Notes under the pieces: generated by a model
What the model saw: only the letters and a program-made list of their open reading frames with translations
Databases searched by the model: none
Told to the model about the DNA's origin: nothing
In this document: positions 22,756 to 33,234 of the stretch, piece after piece
Layout of the letters: each line of letters opens with the position of its first letter
Numbering within the stretch: position 1 is the stretch's first letter
Source: Bolinopsis microptera
Lineage: Eukaryota > Ctenophora > Tentaculata > Lobata > Bolinopsidae
Direction of reading: 5' to 3'
Assembly (NCBI RefSeq): GCF_026151205.1
Contig: NC_087081.1
Span: 7,001,246 to 7,065,245 of the forward strand
Length of the DNA: 64,000 nt
Translations under genes and position numbers: made by a program

Positions 22756-23035
22756 GTATATAGTGTGTAACACAGTGTAACACAGTGTAATATTGTATAA
22801 CACGTGTATAACAACACGTGTATAACACAGTGTAATAACACGTGTATAACACAGTGTAATAACACGTGTATAACACGTGTATAACACGTGTATAACACAG
22901 TGTAATAGTGTATAACACGTGTATAACACGTGTATAACACGTGTAATACACAGTGTATAACACGTGTATAACACGTGTATAACACGTGTATAACACAGTG
23001 TATAACACAGTGTATAACCTTATAACACAGTGTAA
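22756..23035. repeat. ACACGTGTATAA / ACACAGTGTAATA array
   Basis: About 23 units of about 12 bp. Two unit types alternate irregularly: ACACGTGTATAA, which contains the palindrome ACACGTGT with an E-box core, and ACACAGTGTA(A)TA. Minus-strand open frames here (VLYTCYTRVIH) are repeat artefacts. Confidence 0.9.
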
Positions 23036-24549
23036 TAGCCTGGATCAGTTGATTTTATACTTTTGTACTTTTAGTTTTAAGAGCAGTATCTGTTAAATAT
23101 GTTAGCGTTGGAAAGTAACATTTATCGAGTAATCGAAGTGTCCGGAAAACATAGCCCCGTGTGCACGAATAAATTGATAAATTCTTGCTGTACATTTTTA
23201 GTTTATTTCTGGTATTATCCCAAAGTGTTTCAAGATTTCAGTAGATGCACAAGCTTATTTTACACCTACTTACATTCTTCTTACTCCCTCATAAACTTAC
23301 CTTCTTAAAACAAGTTATATACTCCCTCTGCGTATGTAAGTTTATGAAGGAGTATTACTGTGTAATATACTTCACACCATTCCCAACATTCCACAGACCT
23401 ATATAAAGTCGTGTTGTGACGTAGTGTCCCACTCTTACACTAGTATATAAATATACTGTAGCTCTCTTTAGTTGCTCAACCCTGTTACTTTGGAATAACT
23501 CTTTCTTTGGATTCAATCTTTCACTTATATGTCTGGAATATGTTTTTTGTGTCTCCAAATATTTCTAGTTAGAATCTCAGACTCTTTCTCTGGATTCCGT
23601 TTGAATACTTCAACTGCGACGTGCTTCACCTCCGTCATGATTATGCATTAAATCACGTATTATTTATTATTTGCTATGTAAATCAGATACTCCGCAACCA
23701 ATACTAGCTACTCCGCAAGCAATGCTAGCTTGCTACTTATATTTCTTGTGCTCTCGAATTCTTATTGATTTCATTCCTGTTAAGTTTGCTCTGTTATTTC
23801 GCTTTTTTTGAGTTTATGCGAGCTTTAATTAAATTCGTGGTTAAAAACGAAGTCACGTGACTTAAATACGTGGCTGTGATTGGTCCAATATAAATTCCGT
23901 AATTGTGTGTATTGTAGCACGGCGTAACCAACAATGGTCTGACACCTAGAATAATAATAATGATCACCTGCTGCTTAATTGTTTTCTTATGTCACAGTTA
24001 TTTGAGATCATTCTACTTATGATCAATGATGATACACTTGGAATTTGCTTCTTACGAATATGATAGATTTTGTCCATGGTTTTCTTGAATAAGAATGTAG
24101 CAATAATAAAAGTATTATATTTATCAAAGATTTACTGAATATAGAATTTTTTAAATAAGCCTAGCCTGGTACATAAGCCTCAAGCTCTCTACTACTCGTC
24201 ATTCTAAGACTGGTATGATAACATCATAATATTCTGTTGTATAAAGCGATGTTTAGAGAGCCAATATTAGATTGAAATATCCATAATATAATGTAAAATT
24301 CTAATAATATATAAAGTTCTTATATATAAAGTTCTTATATGTTCGTTTCGTTTCGTATTAAATTGTGTCTATGATATTTTCGATCTTGCATCGATGGCTC
24401 GCTGAAGGCCCATTAGATTGAATCGTGGATATTTAGTCACTCTTAGATATCAATATCATAATAATAATGTAATTTAAAGTTATAATTCATTACGTTATAT
24501 ATTATAAATCCGTTACATCAGTGTAGCTATCAAGCTGCTGTGAAGATAC
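23036..24549. other. Gene-free stretch; promoter-like motif cluster near 23.85 kb
   Basis: No gene found. Around 23851-23895 there are AGTCACGTGACT, GATTGGTCCAAT (two facing CCAAT boxes) and ATATAAAT within 45 bp, a promoter-like arrangement. An ATG at 23934 is followed at once by a stop, so no product can be named. Confidence 0.4.
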
Positions 24550-24567
24550 ATGAAGACGAGGCGCATG
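24550..24567 (+). CDS. Tentative first coding exon of the KLF gene
   Basis: ATG followed by six codons (MKTRRM) ends at a strong donor GTAAGT at 24568. Its phase (0) fits the likely second exon at 26267. It is only one of several possible starts; ATGAAG|GTAAGA at 22521 also fits, and the CCAAT/TATA-like cluster at 25.3-25.5 kb would imply a start further downstream. Transcript evidence is needed to choose. Confidence 0.25.
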
Positions 24568-25299
24568 GTAAGTTAAAAGTAATATATTTATGAAGGAGCA
24601 AGTAATATTATGTCCTGTTATAAAACCTGACCAATCTGGTAAATCCTGGTATTTCTACTTTCAACACTTCTATGTAACAAACAATTGAGGACTAGTAATG
24701 TATAATGTATAATGTATAATAATGTACTACAAATAGGAAGACGTAATCCTAATGGTGTTGATTTACTGGCTATCCAACATATTACATGTTTAGTCTAACA
24801 AACTGGTCATGGCGGGTTATCAGCTGAGTCACCTTTTGTTCAATAATTGTTCACTTAAATGCGTTTGCTACATTCCGGAAGTTGGCACTGTGCACTGTAG
24901 GTGATTTTATATTATTCGAGGTGTGAAAATATCCTAGATAAATACCCAAGGAGTGGTGTGTTTAATCATTTCAATAATGGTGCCTGATTTCAACTTAAAC
25001 ACAAGATTCCAAAATGTTTCCCAAAATGTTTCACTGTTTAAGCTCAAATAGTGCGAATAAAAGGACCTATTCCCCTCTAACTCTAAGTATCCCAATAACA
25101 AATATCTGAGTTGAGCCCCCGGCCCCCTCCCTTATCCCCTCTTCACACTTGAATATACCAGTTCAGTAATATAACAATTCAGAAATCCCTCTACCCCCAG
25201 TAAACAATGGTTTGCTCCGAAACGGCTACCACTAATGGTATGTCCAATAAATTAATTATCAGCAGTCTACCTCTCCTGATCATCCCCACTTTATTAGAA

Positions 25300-25415
25300 A
25301 ATACCCCTCCCCTGATTGGACCCTCACTGTCATGTGACACTACCTCGACCCCCTCATTGGTTGTTCACACTAAACTGGTTTGCTTCAGTGTTAGGTTATG
25401 CTATAATTAGTATTC

Positions 25416-25460
<45 letters not shown>

Positions 25461-25515
25461 ACTAAAGCATGATTTAAAGGGCGTGGCCGCTGAGAGGGAA
25501 CTAATATAAGTATGT
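25300..25515 (+). promoter_or_regulatory. Promoter-like region upstream of KLF exons
   Basis: Two inverted CCAAT boxes (TGATTGGACC near 25313, TCATTGGTTG near 25355), a (GA)n tract at about 25420-25459, a GGGCGTGGCC motif at about 25480 (KLF/Sp-type CACCC/GC box) and ATATAAG near 25504 lie in about 200 bp. Such an array 0.75 kb before a KLF exon is suggestive; the KLF-type site would permit self-regulation, which is only inference. Confidence 0.4.
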
Positions 25516-26266
25516 GAAATATACACACGGAGCACGGACCCTGGATTTATTATATTTACCGGGACCATTACGTACGAAGGAAATTCCTTTACGTTATCAG
25601 GAATTTAGAATATTTGGATCAGAAACACGTTCATATTCCGCTTCAGTGTTTGCCAGGAATTTGGATGTCGAAATTAAATCTGTTTTCTTGACAACCAACT
25701 CTGCTCGGAATTAAGTTTGTCTTCAGAAGCCTAATAATTCGGATCCTTACATCCGGTCACATGTTCTTATCTGTGTTAGAATTGCAAATATGTGGTGATT
25801 ATATTTAATTCGCCCCCGATATTATATTCAGGGACCCCACCCCACCACTTCAGGGCAGCTAGACTCGTCTCTACTTGTGGTAACTGGGACTTTGAGTACT
25901 TATGAGCTGTTGAAATGTTGAAATCGTGTTGTTTCTTCTCGGGTGGGGTTGTTTCCTTACAGGATTTAACATGCAATGTGGTGCTACGTCACTGAAACTG
26001 AAACTGAAACTGAAACTAAAACTGAAACTGAAACTGAAACTGCAACTGTTAAATTACCCACTTTTAACGGAGAATTTGGCTTACAAATCGAATATTTTTA
26101 CCAGAATTCTAACCAAACTTTAATATACGAAGTGTCACGGTTAATAAATTTAATTGTCCAAACTAACTGTGTTAATTATACTAATTACAGTAGATACTGT
26201 TAATTAAACTGATGGTATGTAATTATGTTAATTATGTTAATTTATGTTAATTATTCATTACTTCAG

Positions 26267-26362
26267 ACACGAGATGAGATGGAACAGTACTTACCAAGAC
26301 AAGCTCCTCCTCTCCTTTACCGGCCCGCTAAGAAAATAAACTATCGGAGAGAATCTGCCAAG
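26267..26362 (+). CDS. Probable internal exon of KLF
   Basis: 96 bp between an acceptor (CTTCAG) and a donor (AAG|GTTAGC), open in phase 0 and joining in phase to the last exon at 27793. It encodes 32 residues: TRDEMEQYLPRQAPPLLYRP and then AKKINYRRESAK. Unlike surrounding DNA it has a protein-like composition and no repeats. Function is not recognisable; it would be part of the variable N-terminal regulatory region of the factor. Confidence 0.6.
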
Positions 26363-27239
26363 GTTAGCTATCAAACTTTGGTAATCTGTTAATTATCCCT
26401 AATTACCCTAATTAGTAATTATCACTAATTGCACTCTAAAGATGATCAATTTTGTAACGATAAATGTCACACAAATTTAGTTAAGCTGCCAACACATTAA
26501 TTAGTGCGGAAATTAAGTCACAATTAGCAGTAAAATCACACCACTATAAGCTCGCTACACTACTAGGATATATGTGTACGTCAGTAATTAGTAAGTTAGT
26601 ATAATAGTAAGTTAGTATGTAATGGCAATGCGGGCTTATAATACTCCACTATAACTATAATATTATCATGTATTATAATATTACAAATAAGATACAGTGC
26701 AGGGTTAACTAGATATCATAAATCATAATGATATTAGTTGTTATCTGTAGAGTCTCTTAGTTATTGTTAGTTAGTTGCACGTTACTACCACTACCCTACG
26801 TAATACAACCCGCCTTAAGGTGGTTATTTTAGTTACAATTTTCTAAATTTAAGTATTTCAATAATGAGGCAAACATGTATAATATAATGGAGGTTAAAGG
26901 TGCCCGCTTTTACATCCCTCCTATCCGTTGAATAGTTTTTAACCATACAAAATGCAGTGCCTGATTCATTCGTCTTGTACGTCACAACATCACCTAAAAA
27001 CATTTCCTGAATATCTCGTTACAAAAGAGATAATCAGACAACATGACGGATACGAGATAAATACTCCTTTATAAATCCTTTTCTTCTAAATAAATCTGTA
27101 TCTTGAGTGTCACATGAGGGTGACAACTGGCTGTGTTGTATTGTGGGGAAGCAGTAAGACAATAGGACATGTGATATAAAATCAACTAATGGTGGTACCT
27201 TGCAACAATGACTGGAGACAGGTTGCTGGGGTGAGATAG

Positions 27240-27302
27240 CACGTGTTAACCACGTGATAGCACGTGTTAACTACGTCATAGCACGTGATAACACGTGTTA
27301 CT
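27240..27302. promoter_or_regulatory. Intronic CACGTG cluster in the KLF gene
   Basis: Within about 60 bp there are five CACGTG cores (GCACGTGTTAACCACGTGATAGCACGTGTTAAC and onward), a TACGTCA and two GTTAAC palindromes, arranged as ~20-bp repeats. E-box palindromes of this type bind bHLH-zip factors. Position in the last KLF intron suggests an intronic regulatory element or a small satellite. Confidence 0.5.
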
Positions 27303-27792
27303 GAGGCTGCCTGGTAGTCTTATACTCGTCTTATATATAGGGAGCGAGAGGGGGGAAACTGTGCGAGATTTCGAGGAGGGGGAGATTATTTTTACAATAT
27401 TACTTAGGTTACAATATGGGGACGGGGGAACTGTACTATTTTTACAATATTACTTTAGAGTCTAACTAATTACTGATATTTTGGTTTTGGTCCAAGATGA
27501 GGTTTGATTCAGAGTGGCTCTGTCTAGATCATCATAGTATAGAGAGTAGAGACTTTAGTTTATACACTTCACAGTGGATTCTTACTAAGATGTCTAGTTT
27601 TAGTTCTTTAATTACTGTCACACTAGACTAGTAAACTATTGGATACGATCTGGAAAAGAAGTTTAGAAATGCGAAAGCAAAACCACTGCACACAAAAGTA
27701 ACTAAATTTTTAATCACCAACCTATCAATTTTAACATTTAGTAGGTAACAAAAGGAAAAAGTCTCATTAATAACCATCCTATTTTCCCGCAG

Positions 27793-28707
27793 GTGGTAGA
27801 CGATTTCTTCAACAATGAAGCAGCTAAAGGTTCCGGAGATGGACCTGTGGACCCTGCCACCTTCAACCCCCCCTCGTCTCTACCAAACATCAAGGAGGAG
27901 AGGATAGATTTCATGCGGCCTGCCCCGCCCCTTTTTATGAACAATCTGCAGCCCCTCCAACCAATGGGGCCCCCCATGGGGCACTTATCACAAGGTCCCC
28001 CTCCGCCGCCTCCCCCCGCTTCACACCCGCCTATAAAGCAGGAACAGTTCACCACTTTTGAGAGTTACCCTGTTACCATGGCACCCCAAGTTAACCCCAT
28101 GAGACCGGTTATAAGTCTGCCAGAGACAGGAGCAATAGCTGACACCCTGCGCCCCGCCATGACGCTGCCAGATCAGACCTTACCTAGCTACCAGGCTAGT
28201 CTAGACAGTGCTTCACAGAACAGCCTGCAGAGCGGCGGCGCTGCTCCCAGCTCTATCCACCAGGACATCAAGACCTCTGATATCCTCTCCATGCTGATCA
28301 GAAGCGCTAATATCCCCAACTCTCAGCTCAACAATCCCGGACTCAGTATGATTAACTCGCACCCACTTACTCACCTACCTGCTACTGAGTCTAACTACGG
28401 GCTGGGCATGAGGCGCACGCCCGTCGACAACACGCGCAAGCGCGTACACAAGTGCGACCACATCGGGTGTACCAAGGTTTACACAAAGAGTTCGCACTTG
28501 AAGGCGCACCAGAGGACCCACACAGGGGAGAAGCCTTATAAATGCACGTGGGAAGGCTGCACGTGGAGATTTGCGCGCAGTGACGAGCTCACTAGGCACT
28601 ACAGAAAACACACGGGTCAAAAACCGTTCAAGTGTTCACACTGCGACCGGTGCTTCAGCAGGAGTGACCACCTAGCTCTCCACATGAAGAGACATTTAAA
28701 CACGTGA
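27793..28707 (+). CDS. KLF: Krüppel-like transcription factor, last exon
   Basis: Encodes the C-terminal 304 residues of a KLF, a nuclear DNA-binding regulator of GC/CACCC promoter sites. It begins directly after the acceptor CCCGCAG, so its first codon GTG is valine inside the protein, not a start. Residues about 219-302 are three C2H2 fingers: HKCDHIGC...[13 protein letters not shown]...HYRKH and FKCSHC...HMKRH, joined by TGEKP and TGQKP linkers, with [12 protein letters not shown] and [12 protein letters not shown] recognition helices typical of the family. A basic RKRVHK stretch precedes them. The finger set resembles KLF5 and KLF3/8/12 about equally. The N-terminal part has a proline run (near 70) and two ψKxE sumoylation-type motifs (IKEE near 33, IKQE near 80). 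Stop TGA at 28705. Confidence 0.96.
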   Translation: MVDDFFNNEAAKGSGDGPVDPATFNPPSSLPNIKEERIDFMRPAPPLFMNNLQPLQPMGPPMGHLSQGPPPPPPPASHPPIKQEQFTTFESYPVTMAPQVNPMRPVISLPETGAIADTLRPAMTLPDQTLPSYQASLDSASQNSLQSGGAAPSSIHQDIKTSDILSMLIRSANIPNSQLNNPGLSMINSHPLTHLPATESNYGLGMRRTPVDNTRKRVHKCDHIGCTKVYTKSSHLKAHQRTHTGEKPYKCTWEGCTWRFARSDELTRHYRKHTGQKPFKCSHCDRCFSRSDHLALHMKRHLNT

Positions 28708-28775
28708 TGTGTGACGCCATGCCACGTGATGTGTGACGTCACACCACGTGATTATGACGTCATACCGCGTGGTTT
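28700..28775. promoter_or_regulatory. CACGTG/TGACGTCA array overlapping the KLF stop codon
   Basis: A ~24-bp unit CACGTGATGTGTGACGTCAC is repeated about three and a half times from 28701, starting inside the last codons (ACACGTGA holds the TGA stop). It alternates E-box and CRE palindromes with degenerate copies (GACGCCAT, CGCGTGG). It may be a 3'UTR/enhancer element or a local tandem expansion. Confidence 0.55.
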
Positions 28776-30010
28776 ACGAGAAAGAATGCATGGCACGTGG
28801 GACTTACATCCGTGTCTTTTAATACAGATTAATGTAAAGTTTGTAGTTCTAAGTAAAGCCTCTTTGACAAACGCCGTTATTGCAAAGGTTTTTATTATTT
28901 GACTGTGAAATAATTGTAAGTGTCGGAATATAAAGCACATACAATATCTGCAAAACTACTAAGCTTTTTGTACTAAGATCTGAGATGCACAGTAAGATTT
29001 CAGCAGGCCTTCCTTCCACTGTACTACAGTTAGCCCCATATATGGGCATCACGTGGGGTCCAGTATTTAACCAGTATATAACATTATCCTGCATAATATG
29101 GGGATATTATGATATCAGTTATTAGTTACACTAATGTAACAGTGTAATAAGGTTACACTCCAACTGGGATATTCACCACATTTTCTCCTGATCTGTAAAT
29201 AATTTAGCACAAGGGATTTGCAGAGCTTGATAAAGGAGTTACACGTGACGTTTGTTGTCTATTTCTGGTGATGGTAACTTGAATACTGTAGTAGCGAGGA
29301 GGGGCCCTCAGATTTGTACTGGATTAACTATGAAATGTAATTGTGACGTTATTTCGCGCTTTTTAAAGGACTAAATATTCAGTAATATATAACTTTCTTT
29401 ATGAAAGTAAAATGTGTTGTGTCGAAACTTAAAATAATCTTATACAATATTAAATATATTAACTGTGTTTTTCCTTTTAAATTTCGCTTTCTGCGGTGTA
29501 TAATAATTATAACGCAGTCTGAAGACAGTTCGGCAAGCTAAAAACTTTCAAACCTTGAAAGTTAGTTATACAATTATATAACTATATTAATATATACAAT
29601 AATGAAGTGCATGGTAACTATGGTTACTTGATTAGTAAATACTTAATTAGTAAGTATAATATTATAATGTCTTTCTTTGAAGTGTTGTTATTATAGTTTT
29701 TTAAAAATTTCTACCACACGACTCCACGTAATACAATACGTGAGACGTTACAAGACACGATACTCTGCATTTTCCTTCACAATACCTTGCGCGTCACCAA
29801 TACTCCAAACGTTTTGCAAGAAGCGCATATGTGCGCGTCAAGCGCAGATGTGCATGTTGTTTTAGCGCAAGTTTTTGTGAGCTAGGCACTAAGTAAATTT
29901 GTTACCATCAGATGTTGATTGTAAAGATTGTGCTTAACCATGGAGTACTGCTGAAGCTACACGAATCCGACATTCTGACTTATTGTTGCTCAGATTTATC
30001 ATGATTATAC
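28776..30010. other. KLF 3' flank and gene-free DNA
   Basis: The KLF 3'UTR must end here; AATATAAAG near 28927 is a weak poly(A)-signal candidate and no AATAAA was found near the stop. No other gene is supported; short open frames have no domains. Confidence 0.4.
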
Positions 30011-30018
30011 TGACAGAA

Positions 30019-30120
30019 AGTGTCGCACAAGTGTACTTGTGGTGCGCACAAGTGTACTTGTGTTGCGCACAAGTGTACTTGTGTTGCGCACAAGTGTACT
30101 TGTGTTGCGCACAAGTGTTA
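30019..30120. repeat. 21-bp palindromic repeat GCGCACAAGTGTACTTGTGTT
   Basis: About five units, each holding the perfect palindrome CACAAGTGTACTTGTG flanked by TTGCGC. The units are nearly identical, so the array is young. Every unit can extrude as a small hairpin. Confidence 0.88.
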
Positions 30121-30564
30121 ATTAGTTAATTTAACTTTATAACTTATTAGTTAATAATTTTATAACTAATTTAGTAAACAAGACACTTTGTTGAGACAAA
30201 CATGGTAACGTGTGGAAAACGTTTGATTTGTAAATCAATTATAATGAAATATACTACCACTTACCAGCAATACAACTAACAATTAAGTAATAAATTGGTA
30301 ATTATTAAAATCTTTTTGGCAAATCTCCCAATTCAAACTTGCAATAAAACTAAGGGGGTTGGTCTAGTGGTGATATAACTAATTTACTAGACAAGTGATA
30401 AGTCCGGTGGGAAGATAAATATTTTACTGGACACAAATAATAAAATAGAGTGGCGTGTCTCTGTAACTTATTTTTATCAATAATACGCTAATATGTAATC
30501 TTTTTCAAAGATTTAATCAGTGTTTCATTTCTTTGTTACGAGGGTTACTTTGTGGTCAATAATA

Positions 30565-30653
30565 AGTCTATAATACAATAGCTATGTGTACAACTGATTA
30601 CGAAGGGGTCAGGGAGATGGGGGTGATTACGTAATAATATGTGAACGACCCCT
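30565..30653 (+). mobile_element. Truncated MITE copy (GTCGTTCAC family)
   Basis: Right-hand part of the element seen whole at 31809-31974: it shares CAATAGC(T/C)ATGTGTA(C/A)AACTG, GATTACG(A/G)AGGGG and the end GATTACGTAATA...TATGTGAACGACCCC. The left end is missing. Confidence 0.75.
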
Positions 30654-30799
30654 TATAATTATAACTGGACATTAATCTCTCCTCAAATTCAAAAACAGGA
30701 CCATTATAAATTCTTCTTGAACGATATTTACTGTCCTCTCGAATTTCCGTTAAGAAAGTACAATTAAAAAGCAAAAATATTCACTATACGTGCAGATAC

Positions 30800-31015
30800 T
30801 CTTTTCTGATTGGTTGTTTCGTGACACGTGATTCAGATGAACCTGGTTAGTGGTTACTCCCTCAATCTACTAAACTGCCTGTTTTACTTCACAGCGGGTC
30901 CTTTCTGTTGACGCTGTCTCATTGGTCACATTTGTGTCTTGGTTTGGAAACTGTGCTCTGATTGGTTAATTTGTATCACGTGGTGTGAACAGAGGCGGGG
31001 GATTGGTTTGCTCGC
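30800..31015. promoter_or_regulatory. CCAAT/E-box/GC-box cluster without a recognised gene
   Basis: Inverted CCAAT boxes (ATTGG) occur near 30809, 30920, 30960 and 31000, with GACACGTGATTC near 30823, ATCACGTGGTGTG near 30974 and AGGCGGGGG near 30991. This density resembles an animal core promoter. No first exon was identified on either side. Confidence 0.45.
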
Positions 31016-31808
31016 TGTTCCTCCAGTTTTAAAGTCTGACAATGAAACTCGAAGGTTGAACAAAACGACAAAATTGGGAAATACTTGCACTTGCACGTGC
31101 GTGCGTGTAGGGCACTATTTGCACCTGCGTTTTTTAACGCATGTCTGCTCACATTGATTGCAGTTTGTAACAGCTGTTCAATTATTTCCCAATTAGTGCT
31201 GCAGAATGCTGGTCTGCAAATATTTACCACAGGCATCCGTCCTTGTCTACTAAATATTGTCGGGGAAAAGGAAAAAGAGAGAACTACAGTTGTTACCAGA
31301 GTAAGAGGGCCTATCAGGGTTACCATGGTTACCATACTTATCAATGTTACCAGTTTTTTTGGTGCCCCTACAATAATTTTCTTATGTCCTTAAATATATT
31401 TTGTATCCCCAGATATTTTTAGTTGGCCGGGATATGGTACATTAAGCTGCAAAATTGGAATGTTTTTCGTTTAAAAATACCATAATTGGGAGGAAAGCGC
31501 CAATCACTGCTCTTGTGATCTATACATTTTAATCCCACCCCTATGTTTATCCTCCTGGACATCAAATATTATGTAAATTTCATTTTAGGCAAGTCAATGT
31601 ATCCAGTTAAGTTACCACCATATTTATTACAAACATTCGGGCACAATAATACACGTGACTGACTGAATGGAACGCGCGGATGCAATAGCGTTGTGGAGCA
31701 CCCACTTTTGTGTTTATTCTCGCGCGTAAGATCAGGGAGCTGCATGGCAGACGGTGTATAGGCGGTAGCCCGCCGGTACCCACGCTGATAGCCGATATAA
31801 TCAATAAT
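31016..31808. other. Gene-free stretch
   Basis: Several overlapping short open frames (31085-31393 plus, 31569-31820 minus) show no domain, no splice structure and no family signature. A TTACCATGGTTACCATA segment lies near 31319. Nothing is called. Confidence 0.4.
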
Positions 31809-31974
31809 GGGGTCGTTCACATATTACGTAATCAGCTGAGGGGGGGGGGGGGGTTCCGAATGATTACGCTAGTGTAATTTTGACACAATAGCCATGTGTA
31901 AAACTGAAAACTGATTACGGAGGGGGGTGGTAAAAATGTTCCAAAAAATGATTACGTAATATGTGAACGACCCC
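31809..31974. mobile_element. 166-bp MITE with 25-bp perfect inverted ends
   Basis: Left end GGGGTCGTTCACATATTACG and right end CGTAATATGTGAACGACCCC are exact inverted copies over 25 bp. The centre contains a G14 tract and GGAGGGGGGTGG. AAT is found on both sides (31806-31808, 31975-31977), allowing a 3-bp target duplication (PIF/Harbinger-like), but this is too short to be decisive. A truncated relative lies at 30565-30653. Confidence 0.85.
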
Positions 31975-32455
31975 AATAGTAGTCTAGTAGTCTAGTATAT
32001 ATGCTATAGCAGTCTAGTTCGTTATCATTGTGGCTTCAAATCTGCTCTACATCATCTTTAATTCTGGGTGAGTATAAAGTTAACGCTAAGGTTTTGCAAA
32101 GTCACCATTACTTTAATTTTCAACAGGGCTTGCGGCCGGAGATATTAGGGGTGCCTAAAAATTTGATCAATTTGATTAACTGTTGATACATGTTACGTAT
32201 CAAAAATATCAGAGATATTCGGCGGCGAAAAGTGGCATGCAACGTATGTCAAATTAACTGATAAAGCAGTTATACTAGAAGCTGAATTACGGGGATTTTC
32301 TGCTATATACACTAGAGTCGTCAGACATGTCTTAAAATATGAAATACGTATTTTTGGCCTCTGAATCAATTGGTGATAGTTGTATCACGTGGTGACCCCC
32401 ACTGTCGCTTCACTATAGAGTAGAGTTTCGACGATACAGGGGGAGCCGCGCACTC

Positions 32456-32734
32456 GTGCGCGGCGGGTCATACAACGTATGACAATTTGATATTGATGTT
32501 TTTATTGTATCTTCTTTATCTCCTTAATTTGAATGGATAAACTGAAAGTTTTTAACTAATCTTATATGATTCTAATTACAAATTATAATCAAAATTGTAA
32601 TTGACACTTAAGCTTTAATCTTTATACTGCTTCAAGTACACTTTTATGAAACCCGTAGTAGTCGAATTATATTGCACAACTACACTTCTATTCCCACTAT
32701 CACCTTGTCATACGGCGTATGACCCGCCGCGCAC
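32456..32734. repeat. 279-bp inverted-repeat element with GTCATAC...GTATGAC arms
   Basis: Arm 1 (32456-32485, GTGCGCGGCGGGTCATAC...) and arm 2 (32705-32734, ...GTATGACCCGCCGCGCAC) match at 28 of 30 positions when inverted. Each arm contains its own small palindrome GTCATAC..CGTATGAC, and CCGCGCACTCGTGCGCGG overlapping the left arm (from 32447) is a further perfect hairpin. The spacer is AT-rich. Probably a MITE, but no clear target duplication was seen. Confidence 0.75.
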
Positions 32735-32891
32735 GTCCTGGTAGGTTGTAAACCTTCGGCGGCGCGAAAAGTGTCATGCAACGTATGTCAACAATCAAGT
32801 AAGTTTATAACTTACTTGTAGCGCGATGCGCTACTGTGCCGCGCCGAGCTGAGATGAATTGACATCGTCAATTAAATAACTTACCAAGACT

Positions 32892-33198
32892 TACTGGGCG
32901 GCGCTCAGCCTGTCATTCCGCCGAATCTCTATTATATTTGTTTATGAACATAATTAATAGCCTGGGTCCCCAAGTAAACCAGGACGCGCGCCGAGTTGGA
33001 CTCGTCGACGGTCCTAATAAATATTTGAAACAAATATTTTACGAGTATCACCCGTTAACTTATGACGCCAATTTGCAGATCAGGCAGCATGCAAGCTGCT
33101 AGATGCACGCATATTTTATAACAGTACAACACTCGTTGTATGTTGTAGGTTTACAACCTACCAGGACGCGCGCCGAGTTGGACTCGTCGACGGTCCTG

Positions 33199-33234
<36 letters not shown>

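Noticed and set aside
28375-28620. Minus-strand 81-codon frame
   Set aside because: Shadow of the KLF zinc-finger exon.
31569-31820. Two minus-strand frames of 65-83 codons
   Set aside because: No domain, no splice context, overlapping frames in non-repeat DNA of unbiased composition.
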